Of a DNA stretch of 64,000 nt, positions 8,257-17,051 are shown piece after piece. The stretch is from IMCC45349 sp047219225. Its GTDB lineage: Bacteria; Bacteroidota; Bacteroidia; Flavobacteriales; Flavobacteriaceae. The number at the start of each line of letters is the position of its first letter. Position 1 is the first letter of the stretch. Below the pieces are notes generated by a model. It made no database searches and had not been told where the DNA came from. It saw only the letters and a list, made by a program, of their open reading frames with translations. Location of the stretch: positions 2,976,001 through 3,040,000 of the forward strand of contig NZ_CP178208.1 of assembly GCF_047219225.1 (NCBI RefSeq), in the 5' to 3' direction. A program made the translations under genes and the position numbers.

Positions 8257-9339
8257 ATGAGTTATAAGAATTTTCCAATGGTACCAAGAGTAGTTTTTGG
8301 GAGAGGTAGTTTTAATCAGTTGCAAGAAATTATTTCACCTAAACGTATTAATACTAAAGCACCATTTGTATTTTTAGTTGATGATGTATTTAAAGGTAAT
8401 GCGTGGTTGACTTCTAGAATACCTTTGTCTTATGAAGATAATATAATTTATATTTCTGCAAATGAAGAACCAAAAACTTCACAAGTTGATGAATTAGTAG
8501 AGGACATCATTTTAAACTCTAGAGAAAAACCATCTGGCATTATTGGAATAGGAGGAGGTACTGTATTAGATTTGGCCAAAGCAGTTTCAATAATGCTTAC
8601 TAATAGTGGTATTGCAAGTGATTATCAAGGTTGGGATTTAGTGAAAAATCAAGCAGTCTATCACGTTGGAATACCTACAATTTCTGGAACAGGAGCAGAA
8701 GTTTCTCGAACAACAGTATTAACTGGACCAGAAAGAAAGTTAGGAATCAATAGTGATTTTACTCCATTTGACCAAGTCATTCTAGATCCTGAATTAAGTA
8801 AAGATGTACCAAAAGACCAATGGTTTTATACAGGAATGGACTGTTTTATACATTGTATCGAATCTTTAAACGGAACTTTTTTAAATGCATTTAGTCAAAG
8901 TTATGGAGAAAAGGCATTTTCATTATGTAAAGAAGTATTTGTAGATAATAAATTAAATACTGAAGAATCTCAAGATAAATTAATGATGGCTTCATGGCAT
9001 GGAGGTATGAGTATAGCTTATTCACAAGTTGGTATCGCACACGCATTAAGTTATGGTTTATCTTATCTTCTAGGAACAAAGCATGGTATTGGTAATTGTA
9101 TTGTTTTTGACCAATTGGAAGAGTTTTACCCTGAAGGAGTTAAACTCTTTAAGGAAATGAAAAAAATACATAACATTGAACTTCCAAATGGTGTCTGTTC
9201 AAATCTTGCTGATGAAGAGTTTGATATTATGATAGATGTATCACTAAGTTTAGAGCCTCTTTGGGAAAATGCGCTAGGTAAAGACTGGAAGAAAAGAATA
9301 ACAAGAGATAGTATTAAAGCTTTGTATAAAAAAATGTAG
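8257..9339 (+). CDS. kdnB: Iron-containing alcohol dehydrogenase, KdnB-like (Kdo 8-oxidase)
   Basis: This 360-residue group III (iron) alcohol dehydrogenase has the dinucleotide motif 'GIGGGTVLDLAKAVS' (about 97-111) and the metal ligands in 'GMDCFIHCIES' (Asp, His), 'GIAHALSYGL' (His) and 'GTKHGIGN' (His). The N-terminal 'VPRVVFGRGSFNQL' and the overall layout resemble KdnB. In Shewanella, KdnB oxidises C8 of Kdo so that the aminotransferase KdnA can make 8-amino-Kdo for lipopolysaccharide. Location three genes after kdsB supports this reading, as kdnAB and kdsB are linked in Shewanella. No kdnA-type PLP aminotransferase occurs in this window. A general alcohol dehydrogenase role remains possible. 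Confidence 0.72.
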   Translation: MSYKNFPMVPRVVFGRGSFNQLQEIISPKRINTKAPFVFLVDDVFKGNAWLTSRIPLSYEDNIIYISANEEPKTSQVDELVEDIILNSREKPSGIIGIGGGTVLDLAKAVSIMLTNSGIASDYQGWDLVKNQAVYHVGIPTISGTGAEVSRTTVLTGPERKLGINSDFTPFDQVILDPELSKDVPKDQWFYTGMDCFIHCIESLNGTFLNAFSQSYGEKAFSLCKEVFVDNKLNTEESQDKLMMASWHGGMSIAYSQVGIAHALSYGLSYLLGTKHGIGNCIVFDQLEEFYPEGVKLFKEMKKIHNIELPNGVCSNLADEEFDIMIDVSLSLEPLWENALGKDWKKRITRDSIKALYKKM

Positions 9340-9341
9340 AT

Positions 9342-9884
9342 ATGCGTTGGCTATCCAAGTTTATATATCATAAATTATTAGGTTGGAAAGTTACTGGTTT
9401 TTCAGATTTTGATAGTGTGAAAAAAGCAGTAATTATTGCAGTTCCACATACGAGTTGGCATGACTTTTATATTGGAGTTTTATTACGTTCTGTAGTAGGT
9501 ATCAAGTCTAATTTTGTTGGCAAAAAAGCTTTATTTACATTTCCATTTGGTTTCTTTTTTAGAGCGCTTGGTGGTGCTCCTGTAATTAGAAAATCTAATG
9601 AAAACCAAGTTGAGGCTATTGCTCGTTTATTTGATGAACATGAAGTGTTTAGAATGGCAATGGCTCCAGAAGGAACTAGAAAAAAAGTTGATAAATGGCG
9701 TACAGGTTTTTATTACATAGCTAAAACTGCCAACGTACCTATTGTAATGTTTACACTTGATTTTAAAAACAAAGAGAACAAGTTCTCTGAACCATTTTAC
9801 CCAACTGATGATAAAGAAGCTGATTTTAAATTCATGAAATCTTTTTATGAAGGAGTTGTAGGCAAAGTACCAGAGTACTCCTAA
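9342..9884 (+). CDS. Lysophospholipid acyltransferase (PlsC-like)
   Basis: This 180-residue acyltransferase has the catalytic block I HTSWHD at residues 36-41 (HX4D) and block III EGTR at 110-113, which binds the acceptor phosphate. These are the glycerophosphate acyltransferase family motifs. It lacks an obvious N-terminal transmembrane helix and is shorter than canonical PlsC (about 240), so it belongs to the short '1-acyl-glycerol-3-phosphate acyltransferase-like' group. It begins 2 bases after the kdnB-like stop and is the last gene of the kdsB unit. The acceptor could be a lysophospholipid or another membrane lipid. Confidence 0.85.
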   Translation: MRWLSKFIYHKLLGWKVTGFSDFDSVKKAVIIAVPHTSWHDFYIGVLLRSVVGIKSNFVGKKALFTFPFGFFFRALGGAPVIRKSNENQVEAIARLFDEHEVFRMAMAPEGTRKKVDKWRTGFYYIAKTANVPIVMFTLDFKNKENKFSEPFYPTDDKEADFKFMKSFYEGVVGKVPEYS

Positions 9885-9907
9885 TTTTTAAGTCTATTTT
9901 CACATTT

Positions 9908-9923
9908 TGGCATAAGTTTTGTT
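9908..9923 (+). promoter_or_regulatory. Sigma-54-like -24/-12 element
   Basis: TGGCATAAGTTTTGTT matches the sigma-54 consensus (TGGCAC-N5-TTGCA) with correct GG-to-G spacing; the -12 C is replaced by T. It stands in an intergenic region, about 50 bases before a 25-codon ORF and 100 bases before a strong terminator. Whether this genome has rpoN cannot be seen here. Confidence 0.4.
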
Positions 9924-9972
9924 TCTTTTCTAATAGGTTTAGTTAGCTTGGTAAGTGAAACATAAATTAAAC

Positions 9973-10050
9973 ATGTTGCATGTCACTAAAAAGAAACATT
10001 TACTAGATAATATAATAACTATTAAAAGCTATTTCTTCCCCAAGAAATAG
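9973..10050 (+). CDS. Possible 25-codon ORF in an orphan transcript
   Basis: An ATG at 9973 opens a 25-residue frame (MLHVTKKKHLLDNIITIKSY, then FFPKK) that stops inside the terminator hairpin at 10048-10050. The start codon lies in a small inverted repeat, ACATG-TTG-CATGT (9971-9983). Coding capacity is not established; the segment could equally be an untranslated small RNA of about 125 nt. Confidence 0.25.
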   Translation: MLHVTKKKHLLDNIITIKSYFFPKK

Positions 10051-10058
10051 CTTTTTTT
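10024..10058 (+). terminator. Intrinsic terminator, rightward
   Basis: A 14 bp stem (AAAAGCTATTTCTT / AAGAAATAGCTTTT) with a CCCC loop is followed by a run of seven T. It ends the kdsB-plsC unit and/or the short transcript that may begin near 9934. Confidence 0.9.
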
Positions 10059-10062
10059 AAAC

Positions 10063-10092
10063 CAAAAAAGCCATTGCATTGCAATGGCTTTA
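10063..10092 (-). terminator. Intrinsic terminator of the metalloprotease gene
   Basis: On the minus strand, the stem AAGCCATTGC / GCAATGGCTT is followed by a T-run (CTTTTTTGG). It lies 27 bases after the stop codon at 10119. Confidence 0.85.
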
Positions 10093-10118
10093 ATGTTATA
10101 TTTAAACTAGTAAATTAC

Positions 10119-12719
10119 TTACTTAATCTCTTTTATAGCATTATCTATTAAAGTTCTTAAGTGTTGCTTATGTGCTCTAGAAGAAACATTTCCAGAAGGC
10201 GCAGCCATAGTTCTAATTTTCTTTAAGTTATATAATGCCATTGATTTTGCATTATTTGTGAATCTAGAACTTTGCTTTCCAGTAAGCATATTAATTAAAT
10301 AGTTTGTGTATTCAATTTGTAAGTTTTGTCTAAATGAATTTACATTTCCATAAATATCTGCAGCAAAAATTGATTTGTTTAAATCAGACATATAAGTAGA
10401 CATAGTGTATTTATTGCCATACAACTCAGAATCTGTAATTCTTTGTAATGTATTAGGATGTAATATATGACGTAATACATTACGTTGATAAGCTAATACT
10501 TGTGCATGGATTTTTGGATCCTCTGGTCTAGCAAAGAAATTATATCCACGACGTTGCATTGCTAAATAGTTGTATAAATCATTTGGAGCATCGTAAGCAT
10601 TAGGAGCAAAAGCATACTTGCTTAATGCATTCATAGCTCTTTTTTGGTCTTCTAAGCTTACTGGTGTATAAGGTTGAGTTTCTCCTGTTTGTCCAGCCAT
10701 AGCTCTATCTACATATACACCTCCAATAAATCTAGAAATAACATTTGTAGCAGTAGCACGTTGTCCGCTTAAAATATAATAAGCTCTTCTCAACTCTTGG
10801 TAAGATTCTCCTTTTTTAGTGAATTTAGCTTTTACATCTTTCATTAATCCATTAACCATTTCTATTCTATCAATAGAATAACCTATTTGGTCGTTAGATA
10901 AATCACCAATCATTACTCTTGGATCCATTGCTTTTCCAGGAGCTCTCATATCGTCAGCATCATTACCAAAGATTAATTCTGGTTTAGTTGATTGCTCTAA
11001 TAAAGCATTTTTCTCAGCTTCAGTTTTAAAAGGTGTGTATCCATATTGAATTGCCCAAACATCATATGGTCCAACAGATGTGTCATAGTATTGTCCTTGC
11101 TTACTTCTATCTGTAGTTAAGTTAATACCAGCATAATCCATTACAGAACCTGTTAAACATTTTCCTTTAATAAAATCAGCATCAGCTAATTGTTCAGGAG
11201 AGAACAACTGACTTGCTTTCATGTTATGGTTAAGTCCTAATGTATGACCTACTTCGTGCATGATTAAAGCTTTCATAGCTTCTTTTTTCATACGCTCCAT
11301 TTCTAAATCACCAGCATTGGCAGCAGCTAATACAGCTTGACCAAACATTGTGTTTTCATGCATTACATGACCCATTGAACAAAATAATTTGTTATTCTTT
11401 AAGTAATCTGATGCATCAAATTCTTTTTGGTTTGCAGCTAAATCAAACATCTTATCATACATCACTCTGTTAGTAAAGTGCACATATTCTAACATAATGT
11501 CAGCTCCCATAATTTCACCAGTTCTTGGGTTAACAAAACTTGGTCCATAACCACCAAAAGGAGGATTTGGAGAAGATGTCCATCGTAATACATTTTTGTT
11601 TATATCTCCAGCATCCCAATCTGCATCATCTGGCTGCATTTTTACTACCATAGCATTTCTAAATCCAGCTTTTTCAAAAGCTTTATTCCATTCAAGAACA
11701 CCTTCTCTAATAATATCTCTCCAAGCTTCAGGAGTAGAATTTTCCATCCACCATGTAATTGGCTTTACTGGCTCAGAAATAGCAGCGTTTGGATCTTTTT
11801 TAACTAAATTCCAACGGTGGATTAAATCTCTGTATGGTACAGAGTTTGTAGCAGTTTGGTCAGTTACTTGCGTTAAGAAATATCCAACTCTTGGGTCGTC
11901 TAATCTAATTTCATACCCATTATCTTCTGGCATAGAGATTAAACTGTGAAATATTTTTATACTTACATTTCTACCATCAGTTACTGCAGCAGAACCTCCA
12001 TTTAAAACTGAAGATTTAGAATATACATACTCAACAGCTAAATCTGTATTGTCTTCATAATTTCTAATAGAGTTGATTTTAGTTTTTCCTTTATCTAAGT
12101 TTCCTAATGTAAAAGCAAAAGGAGACTGTCCTGGAAAACGAGGGCCTTTAATTTGTGCTAATGTTTCTTTTAAAAATAAACCATCAGATTTTACTAAGTA
12201 TAATCCTTTTTCTTTGTCATGAGCTTCAATTTTAAAGCTAGCCATAATACCTGGAGTAATATTAGCGTCTTTAGATTTAGAAATTGCATTGTTAGGATCG
12301 AAGTAGTAAGAAGTGTTTTGAGTTACAAACTCAATCTTGTCATAAAACTTTTCAATTTTAAAGACTTTTGAACCACCATAAGCACCTCTAAAAGCACCAG
12401 CATCTGTAGCACTATTAGCTACTTGCATGAAGTGAATAAACTCTTTGTTTAATTGATCTTCAGAAATTACCATTTGTGTACTACCATTAATAGTATCACG
12501 ATAAATAGTAAATAAGCCTTCAATTTTTTCGCTTTTCTTTACTAAGTCTTTAATAGTTTTTTCTTTAGATTTTTTTGGTGGAGCAGGAGCTGTAACTTCT
12601 TGTCCTTTCTTTTTCCTTTTGTTTTTACGCTGCGCTTCTGCTTGAAATGGCATCATAAATAGCGCTAACATAAAAACCATAGCTATTTTAAAATAGCGAT
12701 TGGTTTGATTGGTTTTCAT
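10119..12719 (-). CDS. Exported zinc-dependent metalloprotease (DUF5117/DUF4953 type)
   Basis: This 866-residue protein has a signal peptide (basic start, hydrophobic core, cleavage after AEA near residue 29) followed by a very basic linker (QRKNKRKKKG). The order of parts fits the Bacteroidota family with DUF5118, DUF5117 and DUF4953: an N-terminal beta-rich domain, then a metzincin-like catalytic domain. The zinc site is 'ALIMHEVGHTLGLNHN' near residues 482-497, an extended HExxHxxGxxH. Substrates are unknown, but homologues are widely encoded as periplasmic or secreted peptidases. It is a single-gene unit with its own terminator. No TAnnTTTG element is clear upstream. Confidence 0.93.
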   Translation of the reverse strand: MKTNQTNRYFKIAMVFMLALFMMPFQAEAQRKNKRKKKGQEVTAPAPPKKSKEKTIKDLVKKSEKIEGLFTIYRDTINGSTQMVISEDQLNKEFIHFMQVANSATDAGAFRGAYGGSKVFKIEKFYDKIEFVTQNTSYYFDPNNAISKSKDANITPGIMASFKIEAHDKEKGLYLVKSDGLFLKETLAQIKGPRFPGQSPFAFTLGNLDKGKTKINSIRNYEDNTDLAVEYVYSKSSVLNGGSAAVTDGRNVSIKIFHSLISMPEDNGYEIRLDDPRVGYFLTQVTDQTATNSVPYRDLIHRWNLVKKDPNAAISEPVKPITWWMENSTPEAWRDIIREGVLEWNKAFEKAGFRNAMVVKMQPDDADWDAGDINKNVLRWTSSPNPPFGGYGPSFVNPRTGEIMGADIMLEYVHFTNRVMYDKMFDLAANQKEFDASDYLKNNKLFCSMGHVMHENTMFGQAVLAAANAGDLEMERMKKEAMKALIMHEVGHTLGLNHNMKASQLFSPEQLADADFIKGKCLTGSVMDYAGINLTTDRSKQGQYYDTSVGPYDVWAIQYGYTPFKTEAEKNALLEQSTKPELIFGNDADDMRAPGKAMDPRVMIGDLSNDQIGYSIDRIEMVNGLMKDVKAKFTKKGESYQELRRAYYILSGQRATATNVISRFIGGVYVDRAMAGQTGETQPYTPVSLEDQKRAMNALSKYAFAPNAYDAPNDLYNYLAMQRRGYNFFARPEDPKIHAQVLAYQRNVLRHILHPNTLQRITDSELYGNKYTMSTYMSDLNKSIFAADIYGNVNSFRQNLQIEYTNYLINMLTGKQSSRFTNNAKSMALYNLKKIRTMAAPSGNVSSRAHKQHLRTLIDNAIKEIK

Positions 12720-12861
12720 ATTTAATTTAGTTGTTAAAATGTTATTTATTTTAAGAGTTTGAAATTATGAAATTGATAATAAAATAATCTTTATAATATG
12801 TTAAAACTATTTTTTATTGATATTAGTATGGTATTCATTTAATTTTCATACTATTATATAT

Positions 12862-12893
12862 AAAAAAAGAGAGCATTATGCTCTCTTTTTTTA
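12862..12893 (-). terminator. Intrinsic terminator after yebC
   Basis: AGAGAGCA / TGCTCTCT stem with flanking A and T runs, 15 bases after the yebC stop. The structure could work in both directions, but only the leftward operon ends here. Confidence 0.88.
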
Positions 12894-12908
12894 TCAAATT
12901 TATATGTC

Positions 12909-13628
12909 TTACTCTGATAATTCTTCCATGGTGTGATATACGTTTTGTACATCGTCATCTTCTTCTAATTTTTCTAGAAGTTTTTCAACATCTGCAACTT
13001 TTTCTGCATCTAATTGCTTAGTTACTTGAGGGATACGCTCAAAACCAGAAGATAGAATTTCTATTTTTCTTTTTTCTAATTCAGCTTGTATAGAACCAAA
13101 GTTTTCAAAAGGAGCGTATATCAAAATACCATCATCATCAGCAAAAACTTCTTCAGCACCATAATCTATAAATTCTAATTCTATTTCTTCAGCATCCAAA
13201 CCTTCACTATTAATTCTAAAGTTACATGTACGGTCAAACATAAATACTACTGAACCTGAAGTTCCTAAACTTCCATCACATTTGTTAAAATAGCTTCTCA
13301 CATTTGCTACAGTACGTGTATTATTATCAGTAGCAGTTTCAACTAATACTGCAATGCCATGTGGTGCGTAGCCTTCAAAAATTACTTCTTTATAATCGCC
13401 TTGATTTTTATCGCTCGCACGTTTTATAGCACGTTCAATATTATCTTTAGGCATGTTTACAGACTTTGCATTTTGAATAACTGCTCGTAAGCGAGAATTA
13501 CTGTCAGGATCTGGACCACCTTCTTTAACAGCCATAACTATATCCTTACCAATTCTTGTAAAGGCCTTACTCATTGCAGACCAACGTTTCATTTTACGTG
13601 CTTTACGAAATTCAAAAGCTCTTCCCAT
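12909..13628 (-). CDS. yebC: YebC/PmpR family protein
   Basis: This 239-residue protein has the family start 'MGRAFEFRKARKMKRW' (variant of MAGHSKWANI), the 'RLRAVIQNAKSVNMPKDNIERAIKR' helix block (about 46-70) and 'YAPHGIAVLVETATDNNTRTVANVR' (about 87-112). YebC proteins have been described as transcriptional regulators and, for some members, as factors that relieve ribosome stalling at proline-rich stretches. The sequence does not settle which applies here. It is the last gene of a probable gcvT-SDR-yebC unit and is followed by a strong terminator. Confidence 0.94.
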   Translation of the reverse strand: MGRAFEFRKARKMKRWSAMSKAFTRIGKDIVMAVKEGGPDPDSNSRLRAVIQNAKSVNMPKDNIERAIKRASDKNQGDYKEVIFEGYAPHGIAVLVETATDNNTRTVANVRSYFNKCDGSLGTSGSVVFMFDRTCNFRINSEGLDAEEIELEFIDYGAEEVFADDDGILIYAPFENFGSIQAELEKRKIEILSSGFERIPQVTKQLDAEKVADVEKLLEKLEEDDDVQNVYHTMEELSE

Positions 13629-13685
13629 ATTAAATAGTTTTAATTTATTAGCAAATTTAAAAATGCTAGTAGTAAAAACAAATTA

Positions 13686-14528
13686 TTAGTGGTTATCTAT
13701 GTTAAGAATATCTTCAATAATATTAATACTAGTTAGTTGTAAATGTTTTGGAAGTAAATTTTCTTTAGGAAGTACTGCTAAATATCTATCATCATTTGTA
13801 GTGTAAACAAACTTATAGCTTACTTGTTTTAGCTCAAGTATTCTTATTATATCCTTAATAAAATCGTCATGATGCACTAAATCAGTACTACCTAAATGGT
13901 AAATACCATATTTGTTACGGTTGATTATATAATGTATTTGTTGAGTTACTTTATCACAACTCGTAACATTTATTACTAGGTTAGGAAAAATTTCTATAGG
14001 CTGTTTCTCTGAGTTGGCTAGTTTAATTTCGTTTACTCTAGGTGAATGAGCTCCAAAGACCATGGGTAACCTTAAAATTGCAATTTTGGTTTTTGGTAAG
14101 CGTAATAATAGATTTTCAATTTTAATTTTAAAATGCCCATAAATACTATTGCTTAATGTAGTATCGTATTCGTAGCTAGGATATTTACTATAAGCATCAA
14201 ATACATTGGCTGATGATAGGAAAATAATTTTACATTTATTTACTTTAACATATTCTACTATATGTTTGTGAGCAATTATTTGTGAAGAGAAATTACCGCG
14301 AAGAGCAGAAATTATAATTGTAGGTTTTACAATATCTAGTATTTCAAAAATGTCATCCTCTTCTACGTTATATTGAAAAAAATGATGGTTAGAGCAAAAG
14401 TTTTTGTTATCAATATTGTAAGTGCCATATGTATTAAAATAGGAGCAAAGTTCTTTATAAATAGCATTACCTATAAATCCACTTGCTCCTAATATTAATA
14501 TACGATGTTTGCTTTGTGATTTTTTCAT
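13686..14528 (-). CDS. NAD(P)-dependent sugar epimerase/reductase family (extended SDR)
   Basis: This 280-residue Rossmann-fold protein has the nucleotide motif 'ILGASGFIGNAIYKEL' (GxxGxxG, Gly14-Gly20), a catalytic Ser in 'IFLSSANVF' (about 102-110) and the active-site YxxxK as Y130-K134. It is closest in layout to RmlD/dTDP-4-dehydrorhamnose reductase and GDP-sugar epimerases, although the substrate-binding C-terminal part is short. The substrate is unknown. It lies between gcvT (34 bases upstream) and yebC (57 bases downstream), which gives no functional clue. Confidence 0.85.
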   Translation of the reverse strand: MKKSQSKHRILILGASGFIGNAIYKELCSYFNTYGTYNIDNKNFCSNHHFFQYNVEEDDIFEILDIVKPTIIISALRGNFSSQIIAHKHIVEYVKVNKCKIIFLSSANVFDAYSKYPSYEYDTTLSNSIYGHFKIKIENLLLRLPKTKIAILRLPMVFGAHSPRVNEIKLANSEKQPIEIFPNLVINVTSCDKVTQQIHYIINRNKYGIYHLGSTDLVHHDDFIKDIIRILELKQVSYKFVYTTNDDRYLAVLPKENLLPKHLQLTSINIIEDILNIDNH

Positions 14529-14562
14529 TGATGATGATTATATATGTCACAAAGCAGGTGTG

Positions 14563-15645
14563 TTATCCTTTATAAAACGGAAGTTTTACTACTGTTGCAG
14601 GAACTGCTTTTTTTCTAATTTGAATATTAATTTTACTTCCAGTAGAAGCAAAAACTTTAGGAACATAACCTAAACCAATACCTTTTCCTAAACTAGGACT
14701 TTGAGTACCAGAGGTTACATTACCAATTGTTTTTCCGTTATTATCTACGATATCATAACCTTGACGCGGAATACCCCTATCATCTAATTCAAAAGCAATA
14801 AGCTTACGTTCTACACCACGCTCTTTTTGTGCTGCTAAGTTTTCACTATTTGTAAATTCCTTAGTGAATTTTGTAATCCAACCAAGACCAGCTTCTAATG
14901 GAGAAGTAGTATCATCAATATCATTTCCATAAAGACAATAACCCATTTCTAAACGTAACGTATCACGAGCAGCTAGACCTATTGGTTTAATACCAAAATC
15001 TGCTCCAGCTTCTAATACTTTATCCCAAACTTGTTTTACTTCGCTGTTTTTACAATACACTTCAAAACCACCACTTCCTGTATATCCAGTAGCAGAAATA
15101 ATAACGTTATCGATACCAGCAAAATCACCTACGATAAAGTTGTAAAATTTAATTTCTGATAGGTCATGACTTGATAATGATTGCATAGCTTCAACCGCTT
15201 TTGGACCTTGAATAGCTAATAAAGAGTAATCTTCACTTATATCTTTCATGTCTGCACCAACATCATTTTTAGATTGAATCCAGTTCCAATCTTTTTCAAT
15301 ATTGCTAGCATTAACAACTAGTAGGTAAGTTTCTTCTTTAACTTTATATACAATTAAATCGTCTACGATACCTCCATCATCATTTGGAAAGCAGCTATAT
15401 TGTGCTTTTCCTATAGTTAATTTTGAAGCATCATTACTTGTTACTTTTTGAATTAAATCAAGAGCATTAGGCCCTTCAATTAAAAACTCTCCCATGTGAG
15501 AAACATCAAAAACACCAACAGCTTTTCTTACTGTTTCATGTTCAATATTTACACCTTCGTATTGTACAGGCATGTTGTAACCAGCAAATGGAACCATTTT
15601 TGCTCCAAGAGCTTCGTGAGTTGTAGATAATGCAATATTTTTCAT
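14563..15645 (-). CDS. gcvT: Aminomethyltransferase (glycine cleavage T protein)
   Basis: GcvT releases ammonia from the aminomethyl group carried by lipoyl-GcvH and passes the carbon to tetrahydrofolate, forming 5,10-methylene-THF. The 360-residue protein is full length, with N-terminal 'HEALGAKMVPFAGYNMPVQY', 'GVFDVSHMGEF' and 'SATGYTGSGGFEVYC', and a C-terminal barrel starting near residue 280 ('ERKLIAFELDDRGIPRQGY'). gcvH and gcvP are not in the window, so the cleavage system is scattered. A TAnnTTTG element lies 29 bases upstream. No glycine riboswitch is visible in the 85-base gap to thrC. Confidence 0.97.
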   Translation of the reverse strand: MKNIALSTTHEALGAKMVPFAGYNMPVQYEGVNIEHETVRKAVGVFDVSHMGEFLIEGPNALDLIQKVTSNDASKLTIGKAQYSCFPNDDGGIVDDLIVYKVKEETYLLVVNASNIEKDWNWIQSKNDVGADMKDISEDYSLLAIQGPKAVEAMQSLSSHDLSEIKFYNFIVGDFAGIDNVIISATGYTGSGGFEVYCKNSEVKQVWDKVLEAGADFGIKPIGLAARDTLRLEMGYCLYGNDIDDTTSPLEAGLGWITKFTKEFTNSENLAAQKERGVERKLIAFELDDRGIPRQGYDIVDNNGKTIGNVTSGTQSPSLGKGIGLGYVPKVFASTGSKINIQIRKKAVPATVVKLPFYKG

Positions 15646-15673
15646 TAGTAAAAATTGTATATAGTTTGTCCAG

Positions 15674-15681
15674 CAAATCTA
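15674..15681 (-). promoter_or_regulatory. -7 element upstream of gcvT
   Basis: The minus strand reads TAGATTTG, matching TAnnTTTG, 29 bases before the gcvT start. It also separates gcvT from the thr operon upstream. Confidence 0.5.
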
Positions 15682-15730
15682 ATCAATTTTAATGCAAAAA
15701 AAACACCGATTTATAATGAAATATTAACCG

Positions 15731-17032
15731 TTATGAGTTTGCAGTGATTAAATAGTTTTTTAACTGATTATAGCTATTAATTTTAATAGATACTTTTTCT
15801 TTATTTATGACTGCTTTTATTTGCTTTGGTAATGATTGTGGTTGCTTAATAACCTCTTCAACTATATCCAAAAATTTTGTTGGATGTGCAGTTTCTAAAA
15901 ATACACAGTGTACCTTTGGGTTTTCTTTTAAATAATCTTTACAGCCTAAATAACCAACTGCTCCATGAGGATCTGTAACATAGTTGTAGTTGTTATAAAT
16001 TTCTAACATAGCAGCTTTTGTTTCTTTATCAGTGTAACTGAATGATGATAGATTGTTTTTTAGAGTATTAAAATCATTTTTATAAATTTCTTTAATGCGA
16101 ATAAAGTTACTCGGATTTCCAACATCCATTGCGTTACTTATAGTTTGTACAGATGGTTTTGGGTGGTAGTTTTCAGTTTTTAGATATTCTGTCACTACAT
16201 TATTTTGATTATTAGCAGCAATAAAATGCTTAATTGGTAAACCTAATTGCTGTGCCATCATTCCTGCACAAACATTACCAAAATTACCACTAGGGACAGA
16301 GAATACTATATCATTGTACTTACTTTTTAAGTTTTTATAGGTAAACATAAAGTAGAGTAATTGTGGAAGCCATCTTGCGACATTAATAGAGTTTGCAGAT
16401 GTTAGTTGCATTTTACTTGTTAAATCCTTGTCTAAAAAAGCGCGTTTAACCATATCTTGGCAATCATCAAAAACACCATCTACTTCTAAAGCAGTAATGT
16501 TTTGTCCAAGTGTTGTTAATTGCTTTTCTTGTATGTCACTTACTTTACCACTAGGATATAATATAACTACATTTACACCTTTTACTCCTAAAAAACCATT
16601 AGCTACAGCGCCTCCAGTGTCTCCAGATGTTGCTACTAAAACGGTTACCTTGTTAGTGTTATCTTTATTAAAATATCCTAAACATCTTGCCATAAATCGA
16701 GCACCAACATCTTTAAAAGCCATCGTTGGTCCATGAAACAATTCTAAAGTTGAAATATTTTTGTTTAGCTCAACTACTGGAAATTCAAAAGCTAAAGTTT
16801 CCTCAATAATACGTTTTAACACTGCTTCAGGAATTTCTGGAACCACAAATTGCTTCAAAGCTTCAAAAGCAATTTCTGTGTTAGATAAAGTTTCAATGCT
16901 TTCAAAAAACGATTTGGACAATGGTTTTATGTTTTCGGGAAAATATAAGCCTTTATCTGGCGCTATTCCTTTTATAACTGCATTCTTGAAATTTGAATTT
17001 GATGCTTGTTTGTTTAAACTATAGTAATTCAT
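15731..17032 (-). CDS. thrC: Threonine synthase
   Basis: ThrC converts O-phosphohomoserine to threonine with pyridoxal phosphate, the last step of the pathway. The 433-residue protein carries the PLP lysine in 'FHGPTMAFKDVGARF' (Lys107) and the phosphate-binding 'VATSGDTGGAVANGF' segment (about 133-147), plus 'SANSINVARWLPQ' typical of the long-chain class found in E. coli and Bacteroidota. It begins 19 bases after thrB and is the third gene of the thrABC operon. Confidence 0.97.
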   Translation of the reverse strand: MNYYSLNKQASNSNFKNAVIKGIAPDKGLYFPENIKPLSKSFFESIETLSNTEIAFEALKQFVVPEIPEAVLKRIIEETLAFEFPVVELNKNISTLELFHGPTMAFKDVGARFMARCLGYFNKDNTNKVTVLVATSGDTGGAVANGFLGVKGVNVVILYPSGKVSDIQEKQLTTLGQNITALEVDGVFDDCQDMVKRAFLDKDLTSKMQLTSANSINVARWLPQLLYFMFTYKNLKSKYNDIVFSVPSGNFGNVCAGMMAQQLGLPIKHFIAANNQNNVVTEYLKTENYHPKPSVQTISNAMDVGNPSNFIRIKEIYKNDFNTLKNNLSSFSYTDKETKAAMLEIYNNYNYVTDPHGAVGYLGCKDYLKENPKVHCVFLETAHPTKFLDIVEEVIKQPQSLPKQIKAVINKEKVSIKINSYNQLKNYLITANS

Positions 17033-17051
17033 GTTTTTAGCTACTTATGTT

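Noticed and set aside
15646..15730. Glycine riboswitch before gcvT
   Set aside because: The gap is only 85 bases, contains a simple -7 element and shows no aptamer-like paired structure.
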